Below are positions 7,726-14,905 of a stretch of DNA of 30,325 bases, in pieces. Position 1 is the first letter of the stretch. Every line of letters starts with the position of its first letter. The position numbers were made by a program, and so were the translations under genes. This DNA is from Actinomycetota bacterium. Lineage in GTDB: Bacteria; Actinomycetota; Actinomycetes; S36-B12. The DNA is taken from assembly GCA_016870425.1 (NCBI GenBank), contig VGBQ01000005.1, positions 1 through 30,325 of the forward strand. The letters are read 5' to 3'. The notes beneath the pieces were generated by a model. The model saw only the letters and a program-made list of their open reading frames with translations. It was not told the DNA's origin and made no database searches.

Positions 7726-8976
7726 GTGACCTCCCCCGGCCGTGTCTTCGTCGCCCGCCTCGCGCGGGCAGAGGTCTTCGACCCCAAGGCCGACCAGGTG
7801 GGGCGTGTCCGCGATGTGGTGGTGGCCCTGCGGGCTGATTCCCAGCCGCCGCGCGTGGTGGGCCTGGTGGTGGAGGTTGTCGGGCGCCGTCGCATCTTCG
7901 TGCCCATGTCGAGAGTCACGGCCATCGACAGCGGCCAGGTGGTCGTCAGCGGCGTGGTCAACCTGCGCCGCTTCCAGCAGCGCAGCGGCGAGACACTCGC
8001 TCTGGGCGAGCTCCTCGATCGGCGCGTCTCTCTCATCGATCCGGCGCGCTCATCGACACCGACGACGGTCACCATCGTCGACCTGGGCATCGAGCAGCGG
8101 CCGAGTCGGGATTGGTTTGTCACCCAGCTCTTCATCCGCGAAGGCGGTGGCCTGCGGCGCAAGGGGCACACGCGCATCGTGGACTGGGCCGCTGTCGACG
8201 GACTGACATTGCCGCAGGAGCAGGGCGCCGAAAACCTCCTCGCGACACTGGACGACATGCGCCCGCAGGACCTCGCGCTCGCCCTCCAAGAGATGACGGC
8301 GAAGCGTCGCCTCGAGGTCGTGCGCGAACTCGACGACGATCGTCTCGCCGACGTGCTCGAGGAGCTTCCCGAGGACGAGCAGCTCGAGATCATGCAGTCA
8401 CTCGACATGGAGCGCGCCGCGGACGTGCTGGAGGAGATGGATCCTGACGACGCCGCCGACCTCATCTCCGAGCTCCCCCCTCAGCAGGCCCAGGACCTCC
8501 TGGAGCGCATGGAGCCGGATGAGGCTGACGACATCCGCCGACTCCTCGTCTACGGCGACTACACCGCGGGCGGCATGATGACGACCGAGCCGGTGGTCCT
8601 GCCCGCCGATGCCACCGTGGCCGAAGCCCTGGCACGGGTCCGCAGCCCCGAGATCGCCCCCTCCCTGGCCGCCCAGGTCTACGTCACCCGGGCACCCACG
8701 GACACCCCCACCGGTCGATACCTCGGGACCTGCCACATCCAGCGGATGCTGCGCGAGCCTCCGGCCGCCCTCGTCTCGGGCATCCTCGACACGACGCTGG
8801 AGCCGATCGCGCCCGACACCGATCTGGCCACCGTTGCTCGCTACTTCGCGACGTACAACCTCGTGTCCCTGCCCGTCGTAGACGCCGACGACCACCTGCT
8901 TGGCGCCGTGACGGTGGACGACCTCATCGATCACATGCTGCCGGAGGACTGGCGCGACTCCGGGAGCGGATCATGA
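7726..8976 (+). CDS. PRC-barrel-like / MgtE N-terminal / CBS-pair protein without membrane domain
   Basis: The protein is 416 aa from GTG 7726. The N-terminal 160 residues contain two PRC-barrel-like beta segments (FVARLARAEVFDPKADQVGR, and a second near RDWFVTQLFIREG). Residues about 175-280 form the MgtE N-terminal helical superhelix with its repeated acidic turns (LEELPEDEQLEIM, LEEMDPDDAADLI, LERMEPDEADDI). Residues 285-410 are a CBS pair (GGMMTTEPVVL, then LPVVDADDHLLGAVTVDDL). The five-helix Mg channel of MgtE is missing, so this is a soluble regulator-like protein that probably senses Mg or adenine nucleotides. It overlaps the DUF1003 gene by ATGA, and the DUF1003 gene overlaps mrp in the same way. 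I recall this neighbourhood from other actinobacteria. Confidence 0.88.
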   Translation: MTSPGRVFVARLARAEVFDPKADQVGRVRDVVVALRADSQPPRVVGLVVEVVGRRRIFVPMSRVTAIDSGQVVVSGVVNLRRFQQRSGETLALGELLDRRVSLIDPARSSTPTTVTIVDLGIEQRPSRDWFVTQLFIREGGGLRRKGHTRIVDWAAVDGLTLPQEQGAENLLATLDDMRPQDLALALQEMTAKRRLEVVRELDDDRLADVLEELPEDEQLEIMQSLDMERAADVLEEMDPDDAADLISELPPQQAQDLLERMEPDEADDIRRLLVYGDYTAGGMMTTEPVVLPADATVAEALARVRSPEIAPSLAAQVYVTRAPTDTPTGRYLGTCHIQRMLREPPAALVSGILDTTLEPIAPDTDLATVARYFATYNLVSLPVVDADDHLLGAVTVDDLIDHMLPEDWRDSGSGS

Positions 8977-9509
8977 GCCCCTCGCGTCGTCGCGCCGAGC
9001 TGCGCATGGACCAGCCACTCGACCGCGGTCGGATCCGCGGGCCGTCCTACGACCCGGAGCAGTGGGGCCGACTGTCGGAGCGCATCGCGCGCTTCATCGG
9101 ATCCTGGCGATTCATCGCCTGGATGACGGTCGTCATCGTCGCCTGGCTGCTGTGGAACATCTTTGCCCCGGAGGATCTCAAGCCGGATCCCTACCCCTTC
9201 ATCTTCCTCACCCTGCTGCTGTCACTGCAGGCTTCGTACGCCGCTCCGCTCATCCTGCTGGCGCAGAATAGGCAGTCCGATCGCGACAAGGTGCAGTACC
9301 TCGAGGACCGGGAGATGACCGATCGCCTGGTCGCCGACACCGAATACCTCGCGCGCGAGATCGCCGCACTGCGCGTGGCCCTGGGTGAGGTCGCGACCCG
9401 CGACTACCTTCGGGCCGAGCTGCGCGACCTCGCCGACGAGATCGCCGAGCGCCTGACGGACGAGCAGCGTTCGCGCACCCAGGGCGACGGGCCTAGCATC
9501 GGGGCATGA
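8973..9509 (+). CDS. DUF1003 membrane protein
   Basis: The 178-aa protein has a hydrophilic N terminus, then two membrane spans (residues about 47-66, FIAWMTVVIVAWLLWNIF; and about 72-95, PFIFLTLLLSLQASYAAPLI), then QNRQSDRDK and a charged helical C terminus likely to be a coiled coil. The signature FPFIFLT/LLS-QAS-AAP-I-QNRQ is that of DUF1003. The function is not established. Start ATG 8973 overlaps the stop of the MgtE-N/CBS gene by ATGA, which suggests translational coupling and a joint function, perhaps in magnesium homeostasis (inference). Its own stop overlaps the start of mrp in the same way. Confidence 0.9.
   Translation: MSPSRRRAELRMDQPLDRGRIRGPSYDPEQWGRLSERIARFIGSWRFIAWMTVVIVAWLLWNIFAPEDLKPDPYPFIFLTLLLSLQASYAAPLILLAQNRQSDRDKVQYLEDREMTDRLVADTEYLAREIAALRVALGEVATRDYLRAELRDLADEIAERLTDEQRSRTQGDGPSIGA
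9494..9499 (+). promoter_or_regulatory. -10 box inside DUF1003 for mrp (TAGCAT)
   Basis: TAGCAT is six bases before ATG 9506 of mrp and lies within the end of the DUF1003 frame. mrp may be made both by coupling (ATGA overlap) and from its own leaderless transcript. Confidence 0.4.
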
Positions 9510-10645
9510 CCTCCATCGATCGGTCCCTGGTCGACGCTGCCCTCGCGCGGGTCGAGGACCCCGAGATCCACCGGCCCATCACTGACCTCGGGATGGTCAA
9601 GTCGGTCGATATCGATGGCGATCGAGTGAGGGTGGCCATCTACCTCACCGTGTCGGGCTGCCCTATGCGCGACACCATCACTCAGCGCGTCACGCTCTCG
9701 GTGGGTTCGGTCCCGGGAGTGCGGCATGTGGACGTCGAGCTCGACGTCATGAATGACGAGCAGCGGGCTCAACTGCGCCGCACGCTCCGCGGTGGCCTGG
9801 AGGAGAAGTCGATCCCCTTCGCCGACCCGGGATCGCGCACGCATGTCTACGCCATCACGTCGGGCAAGGGTGGTGTCGGCAAGTCATCGGTCACGGCCAA
9901 TCTCGGCGTCGCCATGGCCGCCCAGGGCTTCGCCGTGGGCATCGTCGACGCCGACATCTACGGCCACTCCATCCCGGGTCTGCTCGGGATGACGACACCG
10001 CCCACCGTGGTCGAGGGCATGATCATGCCCCCGGAGGCCTACGGCGTCCGCGCGATCTCGATCCTGCCCTTCAAGCCCGGTGGCAGCGCGGAGCCGGTGG
10101 CTTTCCGCGGGCCGATGCTCCACCGCGCACTCCAGCAATTCCTCGCCGACGTGTGGTGGGGTGACCTCGACGTCCTGCTGCTCGACCTGCCACCGGGCAC
10201 GGGAGACATCGCGATCTCCACCGCCCAACTCCTGCCCGGATCCCAGGTGGTGGTCGTCACGACACCCCAGGCGGCAGCCGCCGACGTGGCCGTGCGTGCG
10301 GGCATGCTCGCCGGTCAGACCCACCAGAAGGTCGTCGGCGTGGTGGAGAACATGAGCGGATTCCCCTGTCCCCACTGCGGTGAGCCCATCGACCTCTTCG
10401 GTATCGGTGGCGGCATGCGCGTGGCCGAGCAGTTGAGCGCAGGCCTGAGCACCCAGGTGCCGCTGCTGGGGCGCATCCCCTTCGACGTGCGCTTGCGCGA
10501 GGGCGGGGATCAGGGGGCTCCCCTGGTGCTCACAGACCCGTCGTCACCGGCGGCAGCCTCGCTCATCGAGCTCGCCTCGACTCTCGCGCGCAAGCCCCGG
10601 GGACTCACCGGCGTACCCCTGACGATCTCGCCGGCCGGTAGGTAG
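9506..10645 (+). CDS. mrp: Mrp/ApbC-type Fe-S cluster carrier P-loop ATPase
   Basis: The 379-aa protein starts with a DUF59/MIP18-like domain (residues 1-95, including DPEIHRPITDLGMVKSVDI and LTVSGCPMRDTI). The ParA/MinD-type ATPase follows. Its deviant Walker A is GKGGVGKSS (about 119-127), then VDADIYGHSIPGLLG and the Walker B region LLLDLPPGTGD. The C-x-x-C motif CPHCG at 288-291 is the conserved pair that holds a bridging [4Fe-4S] cluster in the dimer of Mrp/Nbp35 proteins. The role is assembly and transfer of Fe-S clusters in the cytoplasm. The gene is the last of the three overlapping plus-strand genes and ends at a long hairpin shared with the convergent tatB. Confidence 0.95.
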   Translation: MTSIDRSLVDAALARVEDPEIHRPITDLGMVKSVDIDGDRVRVAIYLTVSGCPMRDTITQRVTLSVGSVPGVRHVDVELDVMNDEQRAQLRRTLRGGLEEKSIPFADPGSRTHVYAITSGKGGVGKSSVTANLGVAMAAQGFAVGIVDADIYGHSIPGLLGMTTPPTVVEGMIMPPEAYGVRAISILPFKPGGSAEPVAFRGPMLHRALQQFLADVWWGDLDVLLLDLPPGTGDIAISTAQLLPGSQVVVVTTPQAAAADVAVRAGMLAGQTHQKVVGVVENMSGFPCPHCGEPIDLFGIGGGMRVAEQLSAGLSTQVPLLGRIPFDVRLREGGDQGAPLVLTDPSSPAAASLIELASTLARKPRGLTGVPLTISPAGR

Positions 10646-10653
10646 GCGACGTT

Positions 10654-10693
10654 GGTCGCCGTCGGACGGGCGGAGCCCGTCCGCTTGGCGACC
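10654..10693. terminator. bidirectional hairpin between mrp and tatB
   Basis: An outer stem GGTCGCC/GGCGACC (10654-10660 with 10687-10693) and an inner stem CGGACGGGC/GCCCGTCCG (10663-10671 with 10675-10683) around loop GGA form a nearly continuous 16-bp hairpin between converging genes. There is no T-run. The outer arm reaches the first base of the tatB stop codon. Confidence 0.65.
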
Positions 10694-11025
10694 TAGGTCG
10701 CGTCTGGGTCGTATCGGGCTCGCGAGGAGTCCGGCGACGCGGTCGCGCTCGACGGGGGCGTCGCATCCGATGCGTCGTCGTCGAAGATCCCGGCGACCAT
10801 CCTCTTGGGATGGAGGTCCTGCAGATCGCGCAGCGTTTCCTGCGCCCCGGAGAAATCGACACCGGCCGAGTCGGCGAGATCCTTGCGGGCGTTGGAAGCC
10901 ATGGCACGCACATTGCGCAGCGTCCGTGCCGCATCCGCCGCGGCGCGCGGCAGGCGCTCGGGCCCGAAGACGAGCAGGCCGAGCACGACGAGGATGAGGA
11001 TCTCCCCCAGCCCGATGTCGAACAC
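10693..11025 (-). CDS. tatB: Sec-independent (Tat) translocase protein TatB
   Basis: The 110-aa protein starts FDIGLGEILILVVLGLLVFG, then PERLPRAAADAART: one short N-terminal membrane helix, the FGPERLP hinge, and an amphipathic helix. This is the TatA/TatB plan. The E in the helix start (GLGEIL), with a long polar tail ending in an acidic and serine-rich region, favours TatB over TatA. TatB with TatC forms the receptor for twin-arginine signal peptides. The frame is open for 56 more codons upstream, but TACTCT six bases before GTG 11025, and the fact that the protein family begins here, fix this start. It lies 43 bp downstream of htrA on the same strand, as in mycobacteria. Confidence 0.9.
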   Translation of the reverse strand: MFDIGLGEILILVVLGLLVFGPERLPRAAADAARTLRNVRAMASNARKDLADSAGVDFSGAQETLRDLQDLHPKRMVAGIFDDDASDATPPSSATASPDSSRARYDPDAT

Positions 11026-11031
11026 GGGGTC

Positions 11032-11037
11032 AGAGTA
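11032..11037 (-). promoter_or_regulatory. -10 box of tatB (TACTCT)
   Basis: On the minus strand TACTCT, six bases, then GTG 11025; GTGACC 18 bases further upstream could be a -35. The leaderless layout decides the tatB start. Confidence 0.5.
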
Positions 11038-11068
11038 CGCCCGATGACCCCCCTCGGTCACCGCGTGG

Positions 11069-12157
11069 TCAACGGTCCTCTCGGCTGCCCAGCACGACCG
11101 TGACCTCGAAGGCCCGCTGCCCGCGGCGGGCCTCCACGACGACCTCCTCGCCCGGGAGGCGATCGCGGATCGCCACCACGAGCTCGTCGGCATCCTCCAC
11201 GTCCCGCCCGCCCAGTCGCAGGATCACGTCCCCTGCTCGCAGGCCGGCCGCCTCCGCGGCACCCCCGGGGGTCACCGTGTCGATCAGCGCGCCGGGTCCG
11301 GCGTACGACGGATCGATCGTGATGCCCATGATCGGTGTGCGTGACGAGCCGGTGGCGATGATTTCCTCGGCTATCCGCACCACCGCGCGCGAGGGGATCG
11401 CGAAGCCCAGCCCGATACTCCCCACCGCCGAGCCACGGGCCAGGGTGGCGATGGACGAGGCCATGCCGATGAAGCGACCGTCCCCATCGACGACCGGGCC
11501 TCCGGAATTGCCCGGATTGATCGGCGCATCCGTCTGGATGGCGCTGATGTAGGAAGTCTCGTCGGCCTCACCCACGGTGACCGGCCGATCAACCGCACTC
11601 ACGATGCCGGTCGTGACGGTGAAGTCGTAACCCAGTGGCGCACCGATGACGATGACGGCATCGCCCACCTCGACCGGGGCCTCCTCCGCGAGCAGGGGCG
11701 TCAGGTCTTGATCGTCGATCCGGAGTACGCCGATGTCGTAGCTCACGTTGCGGCCCACGACCTCAGCCGGCACTCGGCTGCCGTCGCTGCGCACCACCTC
11801 GATCGTGCCGTCATTGACGATGGCGGCATCGATGACGTGGTTGTTAGTGACGATGTAGCCGTCCTCCCGCAGGACGAAGCCCGAGCCAGAGCCTGACTCG
11901 AAGCCCGCATCGACCAGCACGGACACGACCGAGGGCAGGGCCGATCGGACCACCCCGGCGACAGTCTCGGGGCCGCTGGCCTGCGAGGGCACCTTGGGGG
12001 ACGCCGCGGATACCGCGGGCAGGTCGGGGGCGCGGTCCAGGCGCGACGCCACGCTCAGGCCCACCGCACCGCCGAGCAGGCCCAGGACGACGGCACACAC
12101 CAGGCCTACGCCCGCGAGGACGGCCACCTCAAGCCCGCGTCGCCGCCCCTGGCCCAT
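11069..12157 (-). CDS. htrA: HtrA/DegP-type membrane-anchored serine protease with PDZ domain
   Basis: The 362-aa protein has a short basic N terminus, one membrane helix (about residues 11-38) and a linker. A trypsin-like domain follows, with the full triad H107 (TNNHVID), D141 (SYDIGVLRI) and S218 (GNSGGP). A C-terminal PDZ domain lies at about 260-358 (GALIDTVTPGGAAEAAGLRAGDVILRLG in pieces). The protease part would face outside the membrane and degrade or refold damaged proteins of the cell envelope. Compared with the long mycobacterial HtrA, the cytoplasmic part is very short. It is transcribed toward tatB and is divergent from the O-methyltransferase, with 79 bp between. In mycobacteria sigE and rseA sit in that gap; here they do not. 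Confidence 0.95.
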   Translation of the reverse strand: MGQGRRRGLEVAVLAGVGLVCAVVLGLLGGAVGLSVASRLDRAPDLPAVSAASPKVPSQASGPETVAGVVRSALPSVVSVLVDAGFESGSGSGFVLREDGYIVTNNHVIDAAIVNDGTIEVVRSDGSRVPAEVVGRNVSYDIGVLRIDDQDLTPLLAEEAPVEVGDAVIVIGAPLGYDFTVTTGIVSAVDRPVTVGEADETSYISAIQTDAPINPGNSGGPVVDGDGRFIGMASSIATLARGSAVGSIGLGFAIPSRAVVRIAEEIIATGSSRTPIMGITIDPSYAGPGALIDTVTPGGAAEAAGLRAGDVILRLGGRDVEDADELVVAIRDRLPGEEVVVEARRGQRAFEVTVVLGSREDR

Positions 12158-12224
12158 CCCCCGATGCTCCCATGGGTCGCAGGCTCTGACCGGGGCGGCT
12201 CTGCCGATTCGGGCCGACGGGACC

Positions 12225-12230
12225 TAGGCT
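12225..12230 (+). promoter_or_regulatory. -10 box of the O-methyltransferase (TAGGCT)
   Basis: TAGGCT is six bases before GTG 12237, with no ribosome-binding site. Leaderless layout. Confidence 0.5.
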
Positions 12231-12236
12231 TCCGCT

Positions 12237-12875
12237 GTGAGCGATGCCACCCTGCCCCCGAGCCCACTGACCTGGGCCTACGCCGACGACTGGGCCGAGG
12301 AGGCACCTGAGTTGAGCGAGGCGCGACGACGCGCGAGGGAGATGGGCGCACCGACTCCCAGTCGCGCTGTGGGGGCTGTCCTTCGCTCCCTCGTGGCGAC
12401 CTCGCGGGCGCGCGCTGTCGCGGAGGTCGGCTCGGGCACTGGTGTCACGGGCGGATGGATCCTGGCCGGGCTGCCGGACGACGGCACCTTGACCACCGTC
12501 GATGCCGACTCGACCCTGCAGACCGCGGCGCGTGACACCTTCGAGCGCATGGGCGTGAGCCACACCCGAGTCCGCGCCATCGCCGGGCCGCCCCTCGAGG
12601 TGCTGTCCCGGTTGAGCGACGGTGCCTACGACCTCCTCGTCATCGGTCCGGGCACCCACGCCGAGGGTGAAGACGGCCATGCGCTACTCGCCGAAGCGCG
12701 CAGGCTTCTCAGTGCGGGAGGCAGCGTGGTGATCACGCCGGCCTTCGGCGACGAGGGCGTGCTGGCCGGTCGCCACGACCTCATCCAGCACCTGCGCGAC
12801 GACCCGGAGTGGGTCGCCTCGGTGATGACGGTGGGCGAAGGCGTGGTCCTCGCCACTCGTCACGCACGAGCCTGA
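12237..12875 (+). CDS. class I SAM-dependent O-methyltransferase
   Basis: The 212-aa protein resembles the catechol/caffeoyl-CoA O-methyltransferase family (Methyltransf_24/3). After an N-terminal helical part, motif I is AVAEVGSGTGVTGGWILAG, followed by the acidic end of strand 2 (LTTVDADS) and YDLLVIGP. The family transfers a methyl group from S-adenosylmethionine to a hydroxyl, usually with a metal. One metal-binding motif usually reads D-A-D-K; here the region reads IGPGTHAEG, so metal dependence is uncertain. The natural substrate is unknown. It matches the O-methyltransferase gene that lies beside sigE in mycobacteria (Rv1220c, from memory). It ends at a terminator facing DUF3117. Confidence 0.85.
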   Translation: MSDATLPPSPLTWAYADDWAEEAPELSEARRRAREMGAPTPSRAVGAVLRSLVATSRARAVAEVGSGTGVTGGWILAGLPDDGTLTTVDADSTLQTAARDTFERMGVSHTRVRAIAGPPLEVLSRLSDGAYDLLVIGPGTHAEGEDGHALLAEARRLLSAGGSVVITPAFGDEGVLAGRHDLIQHLRDDPEWVASVMTVGEGVVLATRHARA

Positions 12876-12902
12876 CACGACGCGCATGGGCCCAACATGA
12901 CA

Positions 12903-12932
12903 CGGGCCCCGGCTCACATGGAGCGGGGCCCG
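12903..12932. terminator. hairpin between O-methyltransferase and DUF3117 genes
   Basis: CGGGCCCC plus GCTC (one bulged G) pairs with GAGC plus GGGGCCCG around the loop ACATG. It lies between two convergent genes and can serve both. No T-run. Confidence 0.6.
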
Positions 12933-12951
12933 GTGGCTAAGCCGACAGCGA

Positions 12952-13119
12952 TCAGGGGACAGCCGCGATCAGCTTCTCGCCCAGCTCCTTGACTTCCGCG
13001 GCATTGAGCTCGACCACGAGGCGACCACCGCCTTCTAGCGGCACGCGCATGACGTAGCCACGGCCCTCCTTGGTGACCTCCATGGGACCGTCACCGGTCC
13101 TCGGCTTCATGGCAGCCAT
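12952..13119 (-). CDS. DUF3117 small protein
   Basis: This 55-aa protein begins MAAMKPRTGDGPMEVTKEG and continues with VMRVPLEGGGRLVVELN. This is the near-invariant DUF3117 sequence found across actinobacteria. The function is unknown. Start ATG 13119 is chosen because the family begins at MAAMKPRTGDGP and AAGGGGA lies just upstream as a ribosome-binding site; the frame is open 11 codons further but that part is not family-like. It lies 59 bp after tag on the same strand, the same neighbour as in mycobacteria. Confidence 0.93.
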   Translation of the reverse strand: MAAMKPRTGDGPMEVTKEGRGYVMRVPLEGGGRLVVELNAAEVKELGEKLIAAVP

Positions 13120-13178
13120 GGTGTCCCCTTCCGTGGGAGCGGAAGCCACCATTATCTCCTACGACGCGGGTGCGCCGC

Positions 13179-13775
13179 CTACCGGGTCCGCTGCGATCGC
13201 ACATGGCAGTCCTCGAGATGGTCGTTGACGACGCCCATGGCCTGGAGGGCGGCGTACGCCGAGGTGGGGCCGATGAATCTCCAGCCGCGCAGTCGCAGCG
13301 TGCGGGCGAGATCACGGGATGCAGGCGTCTGCGCTGGGACATCCGACATGGTGCGCGGCGTGGACGCAGTATCGGCATAGGACCACACCAGCGCATCGAG
13401 CACTCCCTCCCCTTCCGTCGCCCGCCACCGCCGAAGGAGCCGAGCATTGTGCACGACGGCTTCCACCTTGCCTCGGTGTCGAATGAGCCGGGCATCGGTG
13501 GACAGTCGCTCGACGTCGACTTCGTCGAGGTCCGCCACCGTATCGATGTCGAAGCCGTGGAATGCCTCGCGGAATGCCGCGCGCCGCCGCAGGATCGTGA
13601 GCCACGACAGGCCCGCCTGGAATCCTTCGAGGGAGAGCCGCTCGAAGATCGCACTGTCCCCGCGGACCGATCGACCCCACTCGCTGTCGTGATAGTCGCG
13701 ATAGTCCGCAGGTGCCGCGCCCCACGGGCAGCGCGCTAGCCCGTCTGCGTCGAGCACCGTCCCGTCGGGAATCAC
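13179..13775 (-). CDS. tag: DNA-3-methyladenine glycosylase I
   Basis: The 198-aa protein carries the TAG family features: CPWG near the N terminus and YHDSEWG (zinc ligands Cys and His), the segment FERLSLEGFQAGLSWLTIL with the catalytic-pocket glutamate and stacking tryptophan, and a C-terminal HLEDCHVR providing His and Cys for the zinc. It removes 3-methyladenine from alkylated DNA, the first step of base excision repair. The start is GTG 13775, which overlaps the stop codon of the upstream DivIVA-like gene by GTGA, so the two are probably co-translated. The order DivIVA-like, tag, DUF3117 is also that of mycobacteria from memory (Rv1209-Rv1211). Confidence 0.95.
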   Translation of the reverse strand: MIPDGTVLDADGLARCPWGAAPADYRDYHDSEWGRSVRGDSAIFERLSLEGFQAGLSWLTILRRRAAFREAFHGFDIDTVADLDEVDVERLSTDARLIRHRGKVEAVVHNARLLRRWRATEGEGVLDALVWSYADTASTPRTMSDVPAQTPASRDLARTLRLRGWRFIGPTSAYAALQAMGVVNDHLEDCHVRSQRTR

Positions 13776-14101
13776 GCCGGAGCGTCGGGGCTGGCCTCCT
13801 CGCCCCGCAGGCGCGAGATCTCGTCGTCACGGGCCTGCAGCTCCTGGCTCAGCCGCTCGATGAGGTCATCGACGTCGTGCATGCGGTAGCCCCGGGGGGC
13901 CTGCTCGAGGCGGATCTGCTCAAGATCGCTTGCCGCCAACGACCCCACCGGGCGGTCATCCGGGACCGCAGATGGCCGCTCCGCGTCGGGGGGGGTCTCG
14001 GGCAGGCCCTCACGCCACCGACCTGAGACGAGCAGCGCCGCGCCGGCTATCACGGTGATCCCCACGAAGAGGAAGACCAGTCCCATCACCCCGCCTGCCA
14101 T
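13772..14101 (-). CDS. small membrane protein with a DivIVA-like motif
   Basis: The protein has 109 aa from ATG 14101. A membrane helix (about residues 4-26, VMGLVFLFVGITVIAGAALL) is followed by a Pro-rich linker and a short DivIVA-type motif, RGYRMHDVDDLIERLSQEL, which reads on into a predicted coiled coil. DivIVA-like proteins bind membranes and organise polar growth or division; this short form has only the first motif and its role is unknown. The start is uncertain: ATG at 14131 is also in frame, but CACCAT six bases before 14101 fits a leaderless start and the family normally starts at the helix. It overlaps tag by GTGA. Confidence 0.75.
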   Translation of the reverse strand: MAGGVMGLVFLFVGITVIAGAALLVSGRWREGLPETPPDAERPSAVPDDRPVGSLAASDLEQIRLEQAPRGYRMHDVDDLIERLSQELQARDDEISRLRGEEASPDAPA

Positions 14102-14107
14102 GTGTCC

Positions 14108-14113
14108 ATGGTG
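14108..14113 (-). promoter_or_regulatory. weak -10 box of the DivIVA-like gene (CACCAT)
   Basis: On the minus strand CACCAT, six bases, then ATG 14101. It keeps only A2 and T6 of TANNNT, but the S9 peptidase gene has exactly the same box and spacing. Confidence 0.3.
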
Positions 14114-14265
14114 GCAGGTGGTCGACCCCATCCCTTACGTGCCCCAAACGTCTCCCGGACGCTGCCCGCATATCTGCCGCGCAGGATGGGGGCGTCCGGT
14201 GAGCGGCGCCGATCACGGCGCGCCGGGCGGTGGACGGTCCTCGGGCCGTCGGGAGAGGAGTGCAG

Positions 14266-14850
14266 ATGGGCAAGGGACGCATCGCGGCGATCGTGGCCGC
14301 AGCCACACTCGGAGCGGCAGCCTTCACCGGTGCCGCGGTCGCCCTAGCGGCGGATGACCGTCCGTCACCCACGGCTAGTGAGCCAGGCGCTCATGGGCCC
14401 GGCGAGCGTGGGCCCGGCGAGCGTGGGCCCGGCGAGCGTGGGCCCGGCGAGCGTGGGCCCGGCGAGCATGGGCCTGGCGAGCGTGGGCCCGGGGGCGACA
14501 TGCTGCACAGCGAGGGCGTGATCGAGGACTCCGACGGCGACTTCATCACCGTTCGCATGCAGCAGGGTGAGGCGACGGCTGTGTCATCGACCTCCATCAC
14601 CGTCGCGAGTGCCGATGGCTACACCTCGACGTACGCGCTCAATGACAAGACCATCGTTGAGCGCGATGGCGAGGACGCCGCCCCGCAGGTCGGTGACACC
14701 GTGCATGTCCGCGGTACCGTGACGGGAAGCACTGCCACCGCGGACATGGTGCACGCCATGTCGGCTGAGAGGGCGCAGGAGCTCGAGGAGCATCGCGCGG
14801 CCATGCACGACTGGATGACGCAGCGACCCGAGGGGCCCGGACGGGCCTGA
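14266..14850 (+). CDS. secreted DUF5666-type protein with GPGER repeats
   Basis: This 194-aa protein has an N-terminal signal peptide (KGRIAAIVAAATLGAAAF, cleavage likely after ALA near residue 26-28). A tandem GPGER/GPGEH repeat follows at about residues 44-73, then a beta-rich domain of about 80 residues (GVIEDSDGDFITVRMQQGE, DKTIVERDGEDAAPQVGDTV, VRGTVTGSTATADMVH). The last part looks like the DUF5666/OB-like domain of exported actinobacterial proteins. The function is unknown. Start ATG 14266 has GGAGAGGAG upstream; 12 more codons are open but lack a site. It is divergent from the DivIVA-like gene across 164 bp and converges on the DUF4239 gene. Confidence 0.8.
   Translation: MGKGRIAAIVAAATLGAAAFTGAAVALAADDRPSPTASEPGAHGPGERGPGERGPGERGPGERGPGEHGPGERGPGGDMLHSEGVIEDSDGDFITVRMQQGEATAVSSTSITVASADGYTSTYALNDKTIVERDGEDAAPQVGDTVHVRGTVTGSTATADMVHAMSAERAQELEEHRAAMHDWMTQRPEGPGRA
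14395..14484 (+). repeat. six 15-bp tandem repeats coding for GPGER
   Basis: The unit GGGCCCGGCGAGCGT occurs six times head to tail (units 5 and 6 each differ by one base), with a degenerate copy before (14380-14394) and a partial one after. Because the unit is a multiple of three, changes in copy number lengthen or shorten the protein linker without a frameshift. Confidence 0.95.
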
Positions 14851-14860
14851 CGGGTGTGGC

Positions 14861-14905
14861 GATCCCCCCGGTCAGATGGGCAGCAGGCCCAGGATCGGGG
14901 GGATC
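14861..14905. terminator. possible hairpin between DUF5666 and DUF4239 genes
   Basis: GATCCCCCCG at 14861-14870 pairs perfectly with CGGGGGGATC at 14896-14905 over a 25-base loop. The right arm and the loop lie in the last codons of the DUF4239 gene, so the hairpin overlaps its stop codon. Confidence 0.4.

Noticed and set aside
11026..11193. TatB starting 56 codons further upstream
   Set aside because: The added residues overlap the 3' end of htrA and are Arg/Ser-rich shadow sequence; the TatB family begins at the FDIGLGE helix.
14395..14484. Tandem 15-bp repeats as a CRISPR array
   Set aside because: The units are directly adjacent with no spacers and lie in frame inside a gene.
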